Shown here piece by piece: positions 53,332 through 60,824 of a DNA stretch of 64,000 bases. Numbering within the stretch: the first letter of the stretch is position 1; each line of letters begins with the position of its first letter. This DNA is from an uncultured Armatimonadota bacterium. Its GTDB lineage: Bacteria; Armatimonadota; Fimbriimonadia; Fimbriimonadales; Fimbriimonadaceae. The notes under the pieces were generated by a model. That model made no database searches, had not been told where the DNA came from, and saw only the letters and a list, made by a program, of their open reading frames with translations. A program made the position numbers and the translations under genes. The stretch covers positions 1 through 64,000 of the forward strand of contig CAIYLG010000048.1 in the NCBI GenBank assembly GCA_903927025.1, written 5' to 3'.

Positions 53332-54526
53332 TGAAGATTCCTATTGTAAACGTCGCCGTCACGGTAGTTCCCTGTTGAGGCTTACTAGAAACGAATACGC
53401 TTCCGCCTCCTTCCTTCGCCCTCATCTGCATCCCCTCTAGCCCAACACCGTGGATCGCAGATTCAGGTTCAAATCCATTTCCATTATCTGAGAGAACGAG
53501 CTGAATCTTGGTCGGCTCAAAATCCACCTTTACTGCGACAGCACTGGCCCTTGAATGCTTGACGACATTGGCAAGGGATTCCTGGGCGATTCGAAAGAGG
53601 GCGTTTTCCGTCTCGGGCGGCATCAGCCGCTCATCGCCTTCCACCGAGAACTCTAGCTGGATTTGGTGCCGGTCACAGATGTTGTGGGCGTACTGTCGCA
53701 ATGCGGGCACGAAACCTTCTGCGAGTGCCGGAGCTCTTAGCCGCTGGACGAGGAACCTTAGTTCATCCGCCGCCTGCCTCGCTCCTTCCCTGCCTTCTTC
53801 GGCCAGTTGAGCGGCGCGGTTGCCATCCAACTTTGCAATTCGAGTGATGAGCTCGAGTTGGGAAGCGATGGAGATGAGATGCCCCTGTACACCGTCGTGC
53901 ATCTCCATCGCAATCCGATTTCGGTCCGCCGCTATCCCCAGACGCTCCCTAAGCCCAGCAGCAATGAGGGCCTGGTATGCCATCAGGCTGGAGATGATTA
54001 AAAGGAAGTAGACGCGGAAAACGACGTTGAGCGGATCCTCAAAGAGGAGACCCCGGATGCTCGTTGGAGCAATGACGATCGGAGCTGCATCCGCGGTGAG
54101 AGTCGCGATGGTGGTTCCTACGACAACAAGAAGCCCTATGGTAAACGACCAGCGGACGTTTAGTGCTCCGGATGCCTGAACCATCGGTAAGAAGAAGAGC
54201 AGCGTGATGTTGCTCATCGGTCCACGATGGGTTGTGCAAAGGATCAGGGTGATCCATGCAACATCAATCGGGGGAAAGACCAGCCACCACTTCAGCCGAT
54301 CCGGATCTCGGTAGGCGATCACCGTGCGGCCAACCATGTACAACAGCATCCCTACGATCAGGAGCCGGAGGTTGGCAATTGCGGTATCACCAAAGAGGCT
54401 CTTCGTATGCGGATCCAATACCCAGACAAACAGAAAGGGAACGCACAGCCAAACGTGGAGCACATAGACAAGATGCTGGGCACGCCGAGAGGACAGGTCG
54501 CGGGTGAACCTCTCGATCAACTTCAT
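53324..54526 (-). CDS. NarX/DesK-type membrane sensor histidine kinase
   Basis: About 400 residues from ATG 54526. Five or six TM segments in the first 190 residues (no large periplasmic domain), then HisKA_3 with RIAMEMHDGVQGHLIS (His210) and an HATPase with ALFRIAQESLANVVKHS, LSDNGNGF and GVGLEGMQMRAKEGGG. DesK-like kinases of this shape sense events in the membrane itself. Cognate regulator directly downstream; a small gene lies upstream. Confidence 0.93.
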   Translation of the reverse strand: MKLIERFTRDLSSRRAQHLVYVLHVWLCVPFLFVWVLDPHTKSLFGDTAIANLRLLIVGMLLYMVGRTVIAYRDPDRLKWWLVFPPIDVAWITLILCTTHRGPMSNITLLFFLPMVQASGALNVRWSFTIGLLVVVGTTIATLTADAAPIVIAPTSIRGLLFEDPLNVVFRVYFLLIISSLMAYQALIAAGLRERLGIAADRNRIAMEMHDGVQGHLISIASQLELITRIAKLDGNRAAQLAEEGREGARQAADELRFLVQRLRAPALAEGFVPALRQYAHNICDRHQIQLEFSVEGDERLMPPETENALFRIAQESLANVVKHSRASAVAVKVDFEPTKIQLVLSDNGNGFEPESAIHGVGLEGMQMRAKEGGGSVFVSSKPQQGTTVTATFTIGIFNV

Positions 54527-54537
54527 CAATCGCTAGC

Positions 54538-54774
54538 TTAGCGCACAGAACGAAGCGCCTCGCATGCATCGATCACCCGATCTTTCATCGCCAACGTCGG
54601 ATGGGCGGCACTGAACCGTCGGCGGCACCGCTCAAACATCACGATCTTTTGATCCTGAGCCAAATCGTCCCAGCGATTGGCAGTCTTGGCGATCTCCTCA
54701 TAAATCAGCGGTCGATTCCTCGTGTGGTCGGCAAAGAACCTCAAAACATCCTTGATCTGCTCGTCGGTTGACAT
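54538..54774 (-). CDS. Small acidic/basic helical protein heading the two-component operon
   Basis: 78 residues (MSTDEQIKDVLRFFADHTRN ... IYEEIAKTANRWDDLAQDQK ... ALRSVR), all helical with no known domain recognised. It begins with ATG exactly six bases after a TATAAT, so the message is probably leaderless. It ends eleven bases before the kinase gene. Its promoter lies inside an inverted repeat, so it may be a regulator of its own operon. Confidence 0.55.
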   Translation of the reverse strand: MSTDEQIKDVLRFFADHTRNRPLIYEEIAKTANRWDDLAQDQKIVMFERCRRRFSAAHPTLAMKDRVIDACEALRSVR

Positions 54775-54780
54775 GCCGTC

Positions 54781-54809
54781 ATTATAGTATATCTTTGTCT
54801 ACTATACAA
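54781..54809 (-). promoter_or_regulatory. Promoter of the two-component operon with embedded inverted repeat
   Basis: On the minus strand TTGTAT (54809-54804), a 17-base spacer and TATAAT (54786-54781) precede the ATG by six bases. TATAGTA (54783-54789) and TACTATA (54800-54806) form a perfect inverted repeat with a 10-base gap across spacer and both boxes, as expected for a repressor operator. Confidence 0.7.
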
Positions 54810-54823
54810 GGAGGATTTCCACA

Positions 54824-54919
54824 ATGGAGCGTCCGGATCGATCGGGACAGACATGCGAGGTGGGCTTCAACCCAGGATCAGAATGTTGGAATTTTGGAAG
54901 TACCTTGGACGTGCGCTGA
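54824..54919 (+). CDS. Possible 31-residue small protein
   Basis: ATG 54824 is preceded by AAGGAGG ten bases upstream, the best Shine-Dalgarno in this region. The frame gives MERPDRSGQTCEVG then FNPGSECWNFGSTLDVR and stops at TGA. It lies just beyond the inverted-repeat promoter, divergent from the two-component operon, and a terminator follows at 55019. It could be a small protein, a leader peptide or the remnant of a lost gene. Confidence 0.3.
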   Translation: MERPDRSGQTCEVGFNPGSECWNFGSTLDVR

Positions 54920-54989
54920 GTTACTAACCACCAACGCTTTTGGGTTTACCACTCAATTATTTCGAGCTAATGCATCGCTCGGGAGACCG

Positions 54990-55019
54990 GTCCCGATCGA
55001 TCGGGACGCTGTATTTTTT
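54990..55019 (+). terminator. Rho-independent terminator on the plus strand
   Basis: The 18-base palindrome GTCCCGATCGATCGGGAC (54990-55007) is followed six bases later by TTTTTT (55014-55019). It would end a ~200-nt plus-strand transcript from the 54.8-kb promoter region. It also overlaps the stop codon of the ABC gene on the other strand. Confidence 0.6.
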
Positions 55020-56859
55020 AGTTGGCGGCAGGCTGGAGTGCGCTGCGGAACTGTTCTTCGTAGAGGTCCTTGTAGATGCCGGGCCGGTTGCTCAGTTCTT
55101 CGTGGGTGCCAATCGCTTCGATCACTCCGCTCTCCATGACCACGATGCGGTCGGCGTGGACTACGGATGAGAGTCGGTGGGCGATGATGAAGGTGGTTCT
55201 TCCCTTCATCACTTCATCCAAGGCGTCTTGAACGCGAGCTTCGGTTTCACCGTCGAGTGCGCTGGTGACGTCATCGAGGATGAGAATTCGAGGATCTGTT
55301 ACGAGAGCTCTCGCAAGCGCCAGGCGCTGCTTTTGGCCACCGCTCAGCTTGATGCCATCTTCCCCGATCATGGTTTGGTAGCCATCGGGCAAGCCCATGA
55401 CAAATTCGTGAAGGTCGGCGGCTTTGGAAGACGCAATCGCCTGTTCATCTGTCGCGTCCCGATTTCCGTATTTGATGTTCTCAAGCAGCGTCACGCTGAA
55501 GAGAACATTCTCCTGAGCGACCATGCTGACCTGGCGGCGAAGGGTTTCCAAGCGCACATCTTCTAGGTCGAATCCATCCACTTTGACGTGCCCCGAAGTG
55601 GGATCATAGAACCGCATGAGTAGGTTCATAAGTGTGCTTTTACCCGCGCCGCTGTGACCCACTAGGGCGATGATCTCACCCGCTCGCACATCCAAGTTGA
55701 GGCTCTTGATGATCGGCTGGCCATCCATGTAGCCGAACGTCACGTTGTCAAACACGACACGGCCCGCAACTTCAGGCAGAGCGAGCGCATTTGGCTTGTC
55801 CTCGATGTCAGGCCGGGTATCGAGTGTCTCGAAGACTCGATCCATGGCCGAAACGGCCCACTGCATGGCCGTGTTGAAGTCCGCCACGCGAACGGCTGGG
55901 TTGAACACAAAACCGATATAGAACGTCATGGCGACGAGCTTGCCAGTTGTCATGTCTCCGTGCTCGACCAGATAGCCGCCATACGAGTAAACGGCTCCGG
56001 TACCTAGGGCACTCACTACCGCTGAAACAAGGCCAAGGCGACGATTCAGGTGCACCTGGAGCATGTCCACCGCGAATTTGTCGCGAACTTTGCCCATGAA
56101 CACTTTTCGCTCGTGGCTTTCCCTGACGAACGCCTTTACGACCGCAATGCCGGATATTTTCTCGGCAAGGGTGCCGAGCATTTCATCGTAGAGGCGGCGC
56201 TGCTCGTTGCTGGTCTCCCTAATCTTCTTAAGAAAGAACAGGTAGCTGAGAACGTAGAATGGCACCAGAACGAGGATGATGGTGGCGAGACGCCATTCTA
56301 GGAAGAACAGCATCGCCAGAACAGTGATCAAGGTGACCACGTCGCTGATGAACGTTACAAGCTGCCCTTGGATAAGGCCCTGAATCAACTCAATGTCCGC
56401 CGTTACCCGGGCCATGATCTTGCCGGTTTGAGTTTGATTGTGGAACGCGAGACTCAGCCGCTGGAGGTGCCGCCAGGTTGCAAAGCGCAGATCAAAAACA
56501 AATCGGTGGCCAATCCAGGTGACGATATAAGAGTTGGCGTAGCTGAACAGGTTTCTAAAACCGACGACGAGGACCAGTGCCACAGCCGTAATCAGCAGAA
56601 CTCGCGGCGCATTCTCATCAACCTCCTGCTTCAGCGCCTTCGCTTTAACCTCAACCTGAGGGCTTGGCTTTTCCGTGGCCAACTTCTTGAGATCTGCCTG
56701 GGCAGCTAGAGAAGGGCGAATGCTGTTGTCGATGGCAACCTGGTAGAGGCGAGGAGGCACGATCTGGAGCAGCGTGACGAACAGAGTCATGATCACGGCC
56801 AGAAAAACGCGCCCTTGGTAGGGCCGCAAAAAACCTAGGGTGCGGCGAAAGGAACGCAC
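55018..56859 (-). CDS. MsbA/LmrA-like ABC half-transporter (exporter)
   Basis: 613 residues from GTG 56859. Six-TM domain in the first ~330 residues with a charged Lys/Ala-rich loop (48-85) between TM1 and TM2. The nucleotide-binding domain has Walker A GHSGAGKST (401-409), Q-loop MVAQENVLF, signature LSGGQKQRLALARA (505-518), Walker B LILDD and the H-loop IIAHRLS. The residue after Walker B is Asp530 where Glu is usual, as in degenerate ABC sites, so hydrolysis may be slow unless the Asp substitutes. Works as a homodimer; substrate (lipid or drug) unknown. Confidence 0.9.
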   Translation of the reverse strand: MRSFRRTLGFLRPYQGRVFLAVIMTLFVTLLQIVPPRLYQVAIDNSIRPSLAAQADLKKLATEKPSPQVEVKAKALKQEVDENAPRVLLITAVALVLVVGFRNLFSYANSYIVTWIGHRFVFDLRFATWRHLQRLSLAFHNQTQTGKIMARVTADIELIQGLIQGQLVTFISDVVTLITVLAMLFFLEWRLATIILVLVPFYVLSYLFFLKKIRETSNEQRRLYDEMLGTLAEKISGIAVVKAFVRESHERKVFMGKVRDKFAVDMLQVHLNRRLGLVSAVVSALGTGAVYSYGGYLVEHGDMTTGKLVAMTFYIGFVFNPAVRVADFNTAMQWAVSAMDRVFETLDTRPDIEDKPNALALPEVAGRVVFDNVTFGYMDGQPIIKSLNLDVRAGEIIALVGHSGAGKSTLMNLLMRFYDPTSGHVKVDGFDLEDVRLETLRRQVSMVAQENVLFSVTLLENIKYGNRDATDEQAIASSKAADLHEFVMGLPDGYQTMIGEDGIKLSGGQKQRLALARALVTDPRILILDDVTSALDGETEARVQDALDEVMKGRTTFIIAHRLSSVVHADRIVVMESGVIEAIGTHEELSNRPGIYKDLYEEQFRSALQPAAN

Positions 56860-57063
56860 GCCTTACGATACCCCCGGGGTGCCGTTTTGGTCGGGCCAAA
56901 CGGGTGCAGATTGAGGAAGCCTCACAAGCTTGAGTTAGAAATCCCAAACTTGCCTCAACGGGCGACAGACTTCGGCTGCGCAACCGAACTTTGAGAGCCA
57001 GCAAACGTATAATTCCTGCAGAACCAATTGGCACGCCGTCAGCGCGTGACTCTACAAACCGAT

Positions 57064-57429
57064 ATGACCCAGTTTATTGAAGAAAAGTCTCGCATCATGA
57101 GCCTGGCGGCGCCTAACTCTGCGGCGAACCTTTTGGCGATGAAGAACTCGATTGAGCGCCATCTCGTGAGCGGCCAAATCGTTGACTTTTGTGACGTTGA
57201 AGCAACCGGCAATCAAAGTTGCATGCTGTATGCCACCGGCGTAAGCCGTCTGACTCTGGATACGGTTGCCGCGCAACTGGACTACGTTTTCAATGAGAAC
57301 CTCCGCTATGGCGGGGACACCACCTATCAAATTGAGTGCAGCGAGGATACAGTGGTGCTCGACTTCGCAACCTGCGGAAGCGCAAACCTCCTTGTAACTG
57401 GCTGCATCGCCATCACCTGTTCCGCCTGA
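57064..57429 (+). CDS. Hypothetical protein
   Basis: 121 residues from ATG 57064; TTG 57028 would add 12. TATAAT at 57008-57013 is a likely -10. The sequence mixes a helical start (MTQFIEEKSRIMSLAAPN ... LLAMKNSIERHLVSG) with beta-like strands and four Cys in the C-terminal half (IECSEDTVVLDFATCGSA, TGCIAITCSA). No family was recognised. It lies 29 bases before metH on the same strand, but metH has its own -10. Confidence 0.55.
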   Translation: MTQFIEEKSRIMSLAAPNSAANLLAMKNSIERHLVSGQIVDFCDVEATGNQSCMLYATGVSRLTLDTVAAQLDYVFNENLRYGGDTTYQIECSEDTVVLDFATCGSANLLVTGCIAITCSA

Positions 57430-57446
57430 TTCCGTAGCACCCCAGT

Positions 57447-57452
57447 TATAAT
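57447..57452 (+). promoter_or_regulatory. -10 box of a leaderless metH promoter
   Basis: TATAAT followed by six bases and then the metH ATG, the same spacing as at 54.78 kb. With transcription starting about seven bases after the -10, the message would begin at the start codon. The -35 is weak. Confidence 0.55.
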
Positions 57453-57458
57453 CTAGGG

Positions 57459-59402
57459 ATGGATTCCCACCTCCTTCACGCCCTTGCCGAACGCGTCCTC
57501 GTGTGGGACGGGGCCATGGGGACCCAAATCCAGGCAGCAAATCTCAGCCAGGATGACTTCATTCTTCGTGCGCAGCCACACCAGAGCGAAGCTGTAAATG
57601 CCGCTGCACAGCGCATGGAAGGCAAAATCCTGGACGGCTGTAACGAGGCTCTCGTTTTCACTCGCCCCGAAACCATCGAAGCAATCCACGGCGCATACTT
57701 CGCGGCTGGGTCAGATATGGTGGAGACGAACACGTTTGGATCCACGAGCATTGTTCTCGCGGAGTACGAGATTCCGGAACTGGTATACGACGTCTCGCTA
57801 CAAGCCGCCAAGATCGCGCGACGCGCGGCTGACAAGTTCAGCACTCTGGCTAAGCCAAGATTTGTAATCGGAGCCCTAGGACCAGGCACTAAGCTGGTGT
57901 CGCTGAGCCAAACGACTTGGGAAGAACTGGAATCCACCTACTGCCAAAGTTTCATCGGCCTGCTTGAAGGCGGGTCGGACGGTCTTCTCTTGGAAACACT
58001 CCAGGACCTTCTGATGGTTAAGGCCGGCGTAGTTGCCGCAGAGCGCGCGATGGCTGAAACGGGACGCCAGGTTCCCCTTTTCGTGCAGGTCACGATGGAA
58101 CAAACAGGCACGATGCTGCTCGGCTCCGAAATGGGCGCCGCACTCAATATGCTGGAATCCTTTGCCAGCGTCAAGGCGATTGGGCTTAACTGCGCTACCG
58201 GGCCGGTAGAGATGACGCCGCATATCCGATTCCTGGGTCAAAATTCCACACGTCCGTTGAGCGTTCAGCCGAACGCGGGACTGCCTGTGATGGAAGGCGG
58301 AAAGGCAGTCTACAAGCTGACGCCAGACGAGTTGGCCGCCCATCATGTTCGCTTTGCGGAGGAGCATGGGGTTGCAATGGCAGGCGGTTGCTGTGGAACA
58401 ACCCCCGCTCACCTCAAAGCCGTAGCTGAAGCAGTTGGAGGACGTCCCCACAGTGGAAATGCCCACTGGCAAAAAGTTAGGCACCTCTTCCCTGGGTTCG
58501 ACTTCGAATTGAGAACGGATGAGCAGGCGGCGGCCCTCAACCTGGTCGGATGCAGCAGCCTGTATCAATTCCAACCTTATCAGCAGGACAACTCCTTCCT
58601 GATCGTCGGCGAGAAGACAAACGCGAACGGCTCAAAAGCTTTCCGAGAGATGCTCGCCGCTGAAAACTGGGAAGGGCTGACCGAGCTTGCCCGAGAACTG
58701 GAAGGAGAAGGTTCTCACGTCCTAGACGTCTGCGCTGCCTACGTCGGACGAAACGAGGCCAGAGACATGAAGATTCTTCTCGGCTACTATAACCGCCATA
58801 TCACGGTGCCCCTGATGGTGGACTCCACCGAGTGGCCCGTCGTCGAAGTGGCGCTGCAGACAGTTGCCGGCAAGCCGATCGTCAACAGCATCAACTTTGA
58901 GGATGGCGAGGCGCGCACGGAGCGCATTCTTGGCCTGTGTCGCAAATACGGCGCGGCAGTTGTGGCGCTGACCATCGACGAACTCGGCATGGCCAAGACG
59001 GTTGAAAAGAAAGTGGAAATCGCAGATCGACTCCTTGCGAAAACGAGGGAGTTCGGGCTGGCCGATCATGATGTGTTCATCGACTGCCTCACGTTCACCC
59101 TAGGATCTGGCGATGAAGAATTCCGAGCCTCCGGCGAAGCAACGATTGAGGCGATCAAGGAAATTCGACGACTCCATCCGCGGGTGAACACCATTCTAGG
59201 TGTCTCCAATATCAGCTTCGGGCTCAAGCCCGCCGCGCGGCAGATCCTCAACAGTGCTTTCCTACACTTCGCGCAAGAGGCAGGTCTTACCAGCGCGATC
59301 GTGCACTTCAGCAAGATCAAGCCACAAAGTCAAATTGCCCCTGAAGTATGGGAAATCGCTTCGGACCTGGTTTACGACCGCCGCAAATTTGCGGTTGCCT
59401 AG
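57459..59402 (+). CDS. metH: Methionine synthase MetH, N-terminal half only (Hcy and folate domains)
   Basis: 647 residues. Homocysteine-binding domain 1-330 with DGAMGTQIQ, ETNTFGS and the zinc ligands Cys245 (GLNCATGP) and Cys311/Cys312 (GGCCGTTP). Pterin-binding domain 385-640 with IVGEKTNANGSKAFREML, LDVCAAYVGRNEARDM, PLMVDSTEW, NSINFEDG and NTILGVSNISFGL. It stops at DRRKFAVA, before the cobalamin-binding and reactivation domains of the ~1200-residue enzyme. A strong terminator follows, so it is not a frameshift artefact here. The B12 domain must be encoded elsewhere or replaced. Confidence 0.9.
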   Translation: MDSHLLHALAERVLVWDGAMGTQIQAANLSQDDFILRAQPHQSEAVNAAAQRMEGKILDGCNEALVFTRPETIEAIHGAYFAAGSDMVETNTFGSTSIVLAEYEIPELVYDVSLQAAKIARRAADKFSTLAKPRFVIGALGPGTKLVSLSQTTWEELESTYCQSFIGLLEGGSDGLLLETLQDLLMVKAGVVAAERAMAETGRQVPLFVQVTMEQTGTMLLGSEMGAALNMLESFASVKAIGLNCATGPVEMTPHIRFLGQNSTRPLSVQPNAGLPVMEGGKAVYKLTPDELAAHHVRFAEEHGVAMAGGCCGTTPAHLKAVAEAVGGRPHSGNAHWQKVRHLFPGFDFELRTDEQAAALNLVGCSSLYQFQPYQQDNSFLIVGEKTNANGSKAFREMLAAENWEGLTELARELEGEGSHVLDVCAAYVGRNEARDMKILLGYYNRHITVPLMVDSTEWPVVEVALQTVAGKPIVNSINFEDGEARTERILGLCRKYGAAVVALTIDELGMAKTVEKKVEIADRLLAKTREFGLADHDVFIDCLTFTLGSGDEEFRASGEATIEAIKEIRRLHPRVNTILGVSNISFGLKPAARQILNSAFLHFAQEAGLTSAIVHFSKIKPQSQIAPEVWEIASDLVYDRRKFAVA

Positions 59403-59430
59403 GGCTACCCCCTTGTCGGGGTACCCTTTT
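59402..59430 (+). terminator. Rho-independent terminator after metH
   Basis: GGG-c-TACCCC / GGGGTA-CCC stem (nine pairs, one bulged C), loop CTTGTC type, followed by TTTT. It begins at the metH stop codon and ends three bases before the next ATG. Confidence 0.85.
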
Positions 59431-59433
59431 CAG

Positions 59434-60123
59434 ATGCAATTAGCGAGTCTCGTTCTGCCGATGCTGCTGCTCCAAGGCGGCAAACTCGAAATAACGGATG
59501 TGAAGAAGGGCACGGGGCCCGCTGCACAGCCAGGCGATTTCCTCACGATGGACTACACCGGCACCTTGACCAACGGCAAGGTATTCGACACATCCAAGAA
59601 GCCAGGAAGAGCACCATTCAAGTTCATGATCGGTTCGGGTCAGGTGATCAAAGGTTGGGACGAGGGCATTCTCGGCATGAAGGTTGGCGGTAAGCGCACC
59701 CTATCCATTCCTCCCGCTCTCGGCTACGGTGATCGAGCCATGGGGGACGCCATCCCAGCGAACTCCAAACTCCTCTTCACCGTTGAGCTCAAGAGCATTG
59801 AGCGAGTCAACTATGTAACCACGAAGCCTGGCAAAGGGCCTGCCGTAAAATTTGGAGACTCCATCTCAGTTCACTATTTGGGCAAGCTGAAGGACGGCAA
59901 AAAGTTCGACAGCAGCTACGATCGAAATCAGCCGTTTGACGTTCAGGTGGGCCGCACGGGACTCATTCCTGGATTCACACAGGCCCTGATCGGCATGAAG
60001 GTTGGCGAGAAGCGAACCGTTACGATTCCTCCCACCCTCGGGTACGGCGAACGCGGAGCTGGAGCAGCAATCCCACCGAACGCGACCATCGTGTTTGATC
60101 TCGAACTGGTGAAGATCAACTAA
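59434..60123 (+). CDS. Double-domain FKBP-type peptidyl-prolyl isomerase, probably exported
   Basis: 229 residues from ATG 59434; a longer frame upstream overlaps metH and is not real. A short hydrophobic start (MQLASLVLPMLLLQGG) may be an export signal. Two FKBP domains: 18-122 (GDFLTMDYTGTLTNGKVFD, GSGQVIKGWDEGILGMKVGGK, PALGYGDRAMG) and 125-229 (GDSISVHYLGKLKDGKKFDSS, GFTQALIGMKVGEK, PTLGYGERGAG). Likely a periplasmic folding catalyst. Shares its last A with the next start (TAATG). Confidence 0.88.
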   Translation: MQLASLVLPMLLLQGGKLEITDVKKGTGPAAQPGDFLTMDYTGTLTNGKVFDTSKKPGRAPFKFMIGSGQVIKGWDEGILGMKVGGKRTLSIPPALGYGDRAMGDAIPANSKLLFTVELKSIERVNYVTTKPGKGPAVKFGDSISVHYLGKLKDGKKFDSSYDRNQPFDVQVGRTGLIPGFTQALIGMKVGEKRTVTIPPTLGYGERGAGAAIPPNATIVFDLELVKIN

Positions 60124-60428
60124 TGATTAAGATCGAAGAGATCGCCGAAGGAAAGGGCGACACGACCGCTATGTCTGGACACACGGTTTCCTTGAACTAC
60201 AAGGGAACCTTCACGGATGGCAGAGAGTTCGACAGCGGGAAGTTCTCCTTCACCGTTGGCTCCGGTCAGGTGATTCAGGGGTTTGATATGGGTGTGACCG
60301 GCATGAAAGTTGGCGGCAAGCGCAAGATCACCGTTCCACCTGAACTCGGTTATGGTGCCAGAGGCGCTGGACCTATTCCAGGCAACACCACGCTGGTGTT
60401 TGAACTCGAGATTCTCTCGATCAAGTAG
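60123..60428 (+). CDS. Single-domain FKBP-type peptidyl-prolyl isomerase
   Basis: 101 residues, no signal, so cytoplasmic. SGHTVSLNYKGTFTDGREFDSG, TVGSGQVIQGFDMGVTGMKVGGKRK and PPELGYGARGAGPIPGNTTLVFELEIL cover the FKBP fold and active-site aromatics. TAATG overlap with the two-domain FKBP implies translational coupling. It ends before a long bidirectional hairpin. Confidence 0.93.
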   Translation: MIKIEEIAEGKGDTTAMSGHTVSLNYKGTFTDGREFDSGKFSFTVGSGQVIQGFDMGVTGMKVGGKRKITVPPELGYGARGAGPIPGNTTLVFELEILSIK

Positions 60429-60452
60429 AGCTACGAGGAACAAGCTCCCAAT

Positions 60453-60500
60453 AAATAAAACGAGTCCGCTTGGAGTAATCCAAGCGGACTCGTTTTATTT
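60453..60500. terminator. Bidirectional terminator, perfect 22-bp stem
   Basis: A 22-bp inverted repeat (60453-60474 and 60479-60500) with loop GTAA. The outer part is AAATAAAA/TTTTATTT, so a U-rich tail forms on both strands. It ends the FKBP transcript (plus) and the rpsT transcript (minus). Confidence 0.95.
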
Positions 60501-60512
60501 GTGAGTAGGAAC

Positions 60513-60788
60513 TTAGGCGGCGGCTTTGGCGGCCTTGTTGGCAGCCTTAGCAATTCGCGACTTTCGTCGAGCAGCCTGGTTCTTGTGGATGATGCCGCGC
60601 TGAGCAGCTTTGTCCAGGGCGCTGACTGCTGCTACCAGAGCAGATTTCACTGCCGTTGGATCGCCTGCAGCCGAGGTCGTTCTGACCTTCTTGACGTAGG
60701 TCTTGAGCGCACTTCGCGTGCTCAGATTGGATGCGCGCTTCTTTGCTGTTCTGCGCAGATCCTTTTTGCTAGATTTCGTGTTTGCCAT
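60513..60788 (-). CDS. rpsT: 30S ribosomal protein S20
   Basis: 91 residues, basic, three-helix protein that binds 16S rRNA early in 30S assembly. MANTKSSKKDLRRTAKKRASN, then RSALKTYVKKVR, DKAAQRGIIHKNQAARRKSRIAKA. A TATAAT (60812-60807 on the minus strand) lies 18 bases upstream. Monocistronic. Confidence 0.96.
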   Translation of the reverse strand: MANTKSSKKDLRRTAKKRASNLSTRSALKTYVKKVRTTSAAGDPTAVKSALVAAVSALDKAAQRGIIHKNQAARRKSRIAKAANKAAKAAA

Positions 60789-60806
60789 GATTTCTTAGAG
60801 AAAGCT

Positions 60807-60812
60807 ATTATA
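60807..60812 (-). promoter_or_regulatory. -10 box TATAAT of rpsT
   Basis: TATAAT on the minus strand, 18 bases before the rpsT ATG, preceded by GGG. The -35 is not clear. Confidence 0.55.
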
Positions 60813-60824
60813 CCCTGGTTGCGG

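Noticed and set aside
59200-59433. N-terminal extension of the FKBP gene overlapping metH
   Set aside because: The extension reads through the metH 3' end and a terminator; ATG 59434 gives the normal FKBP start.
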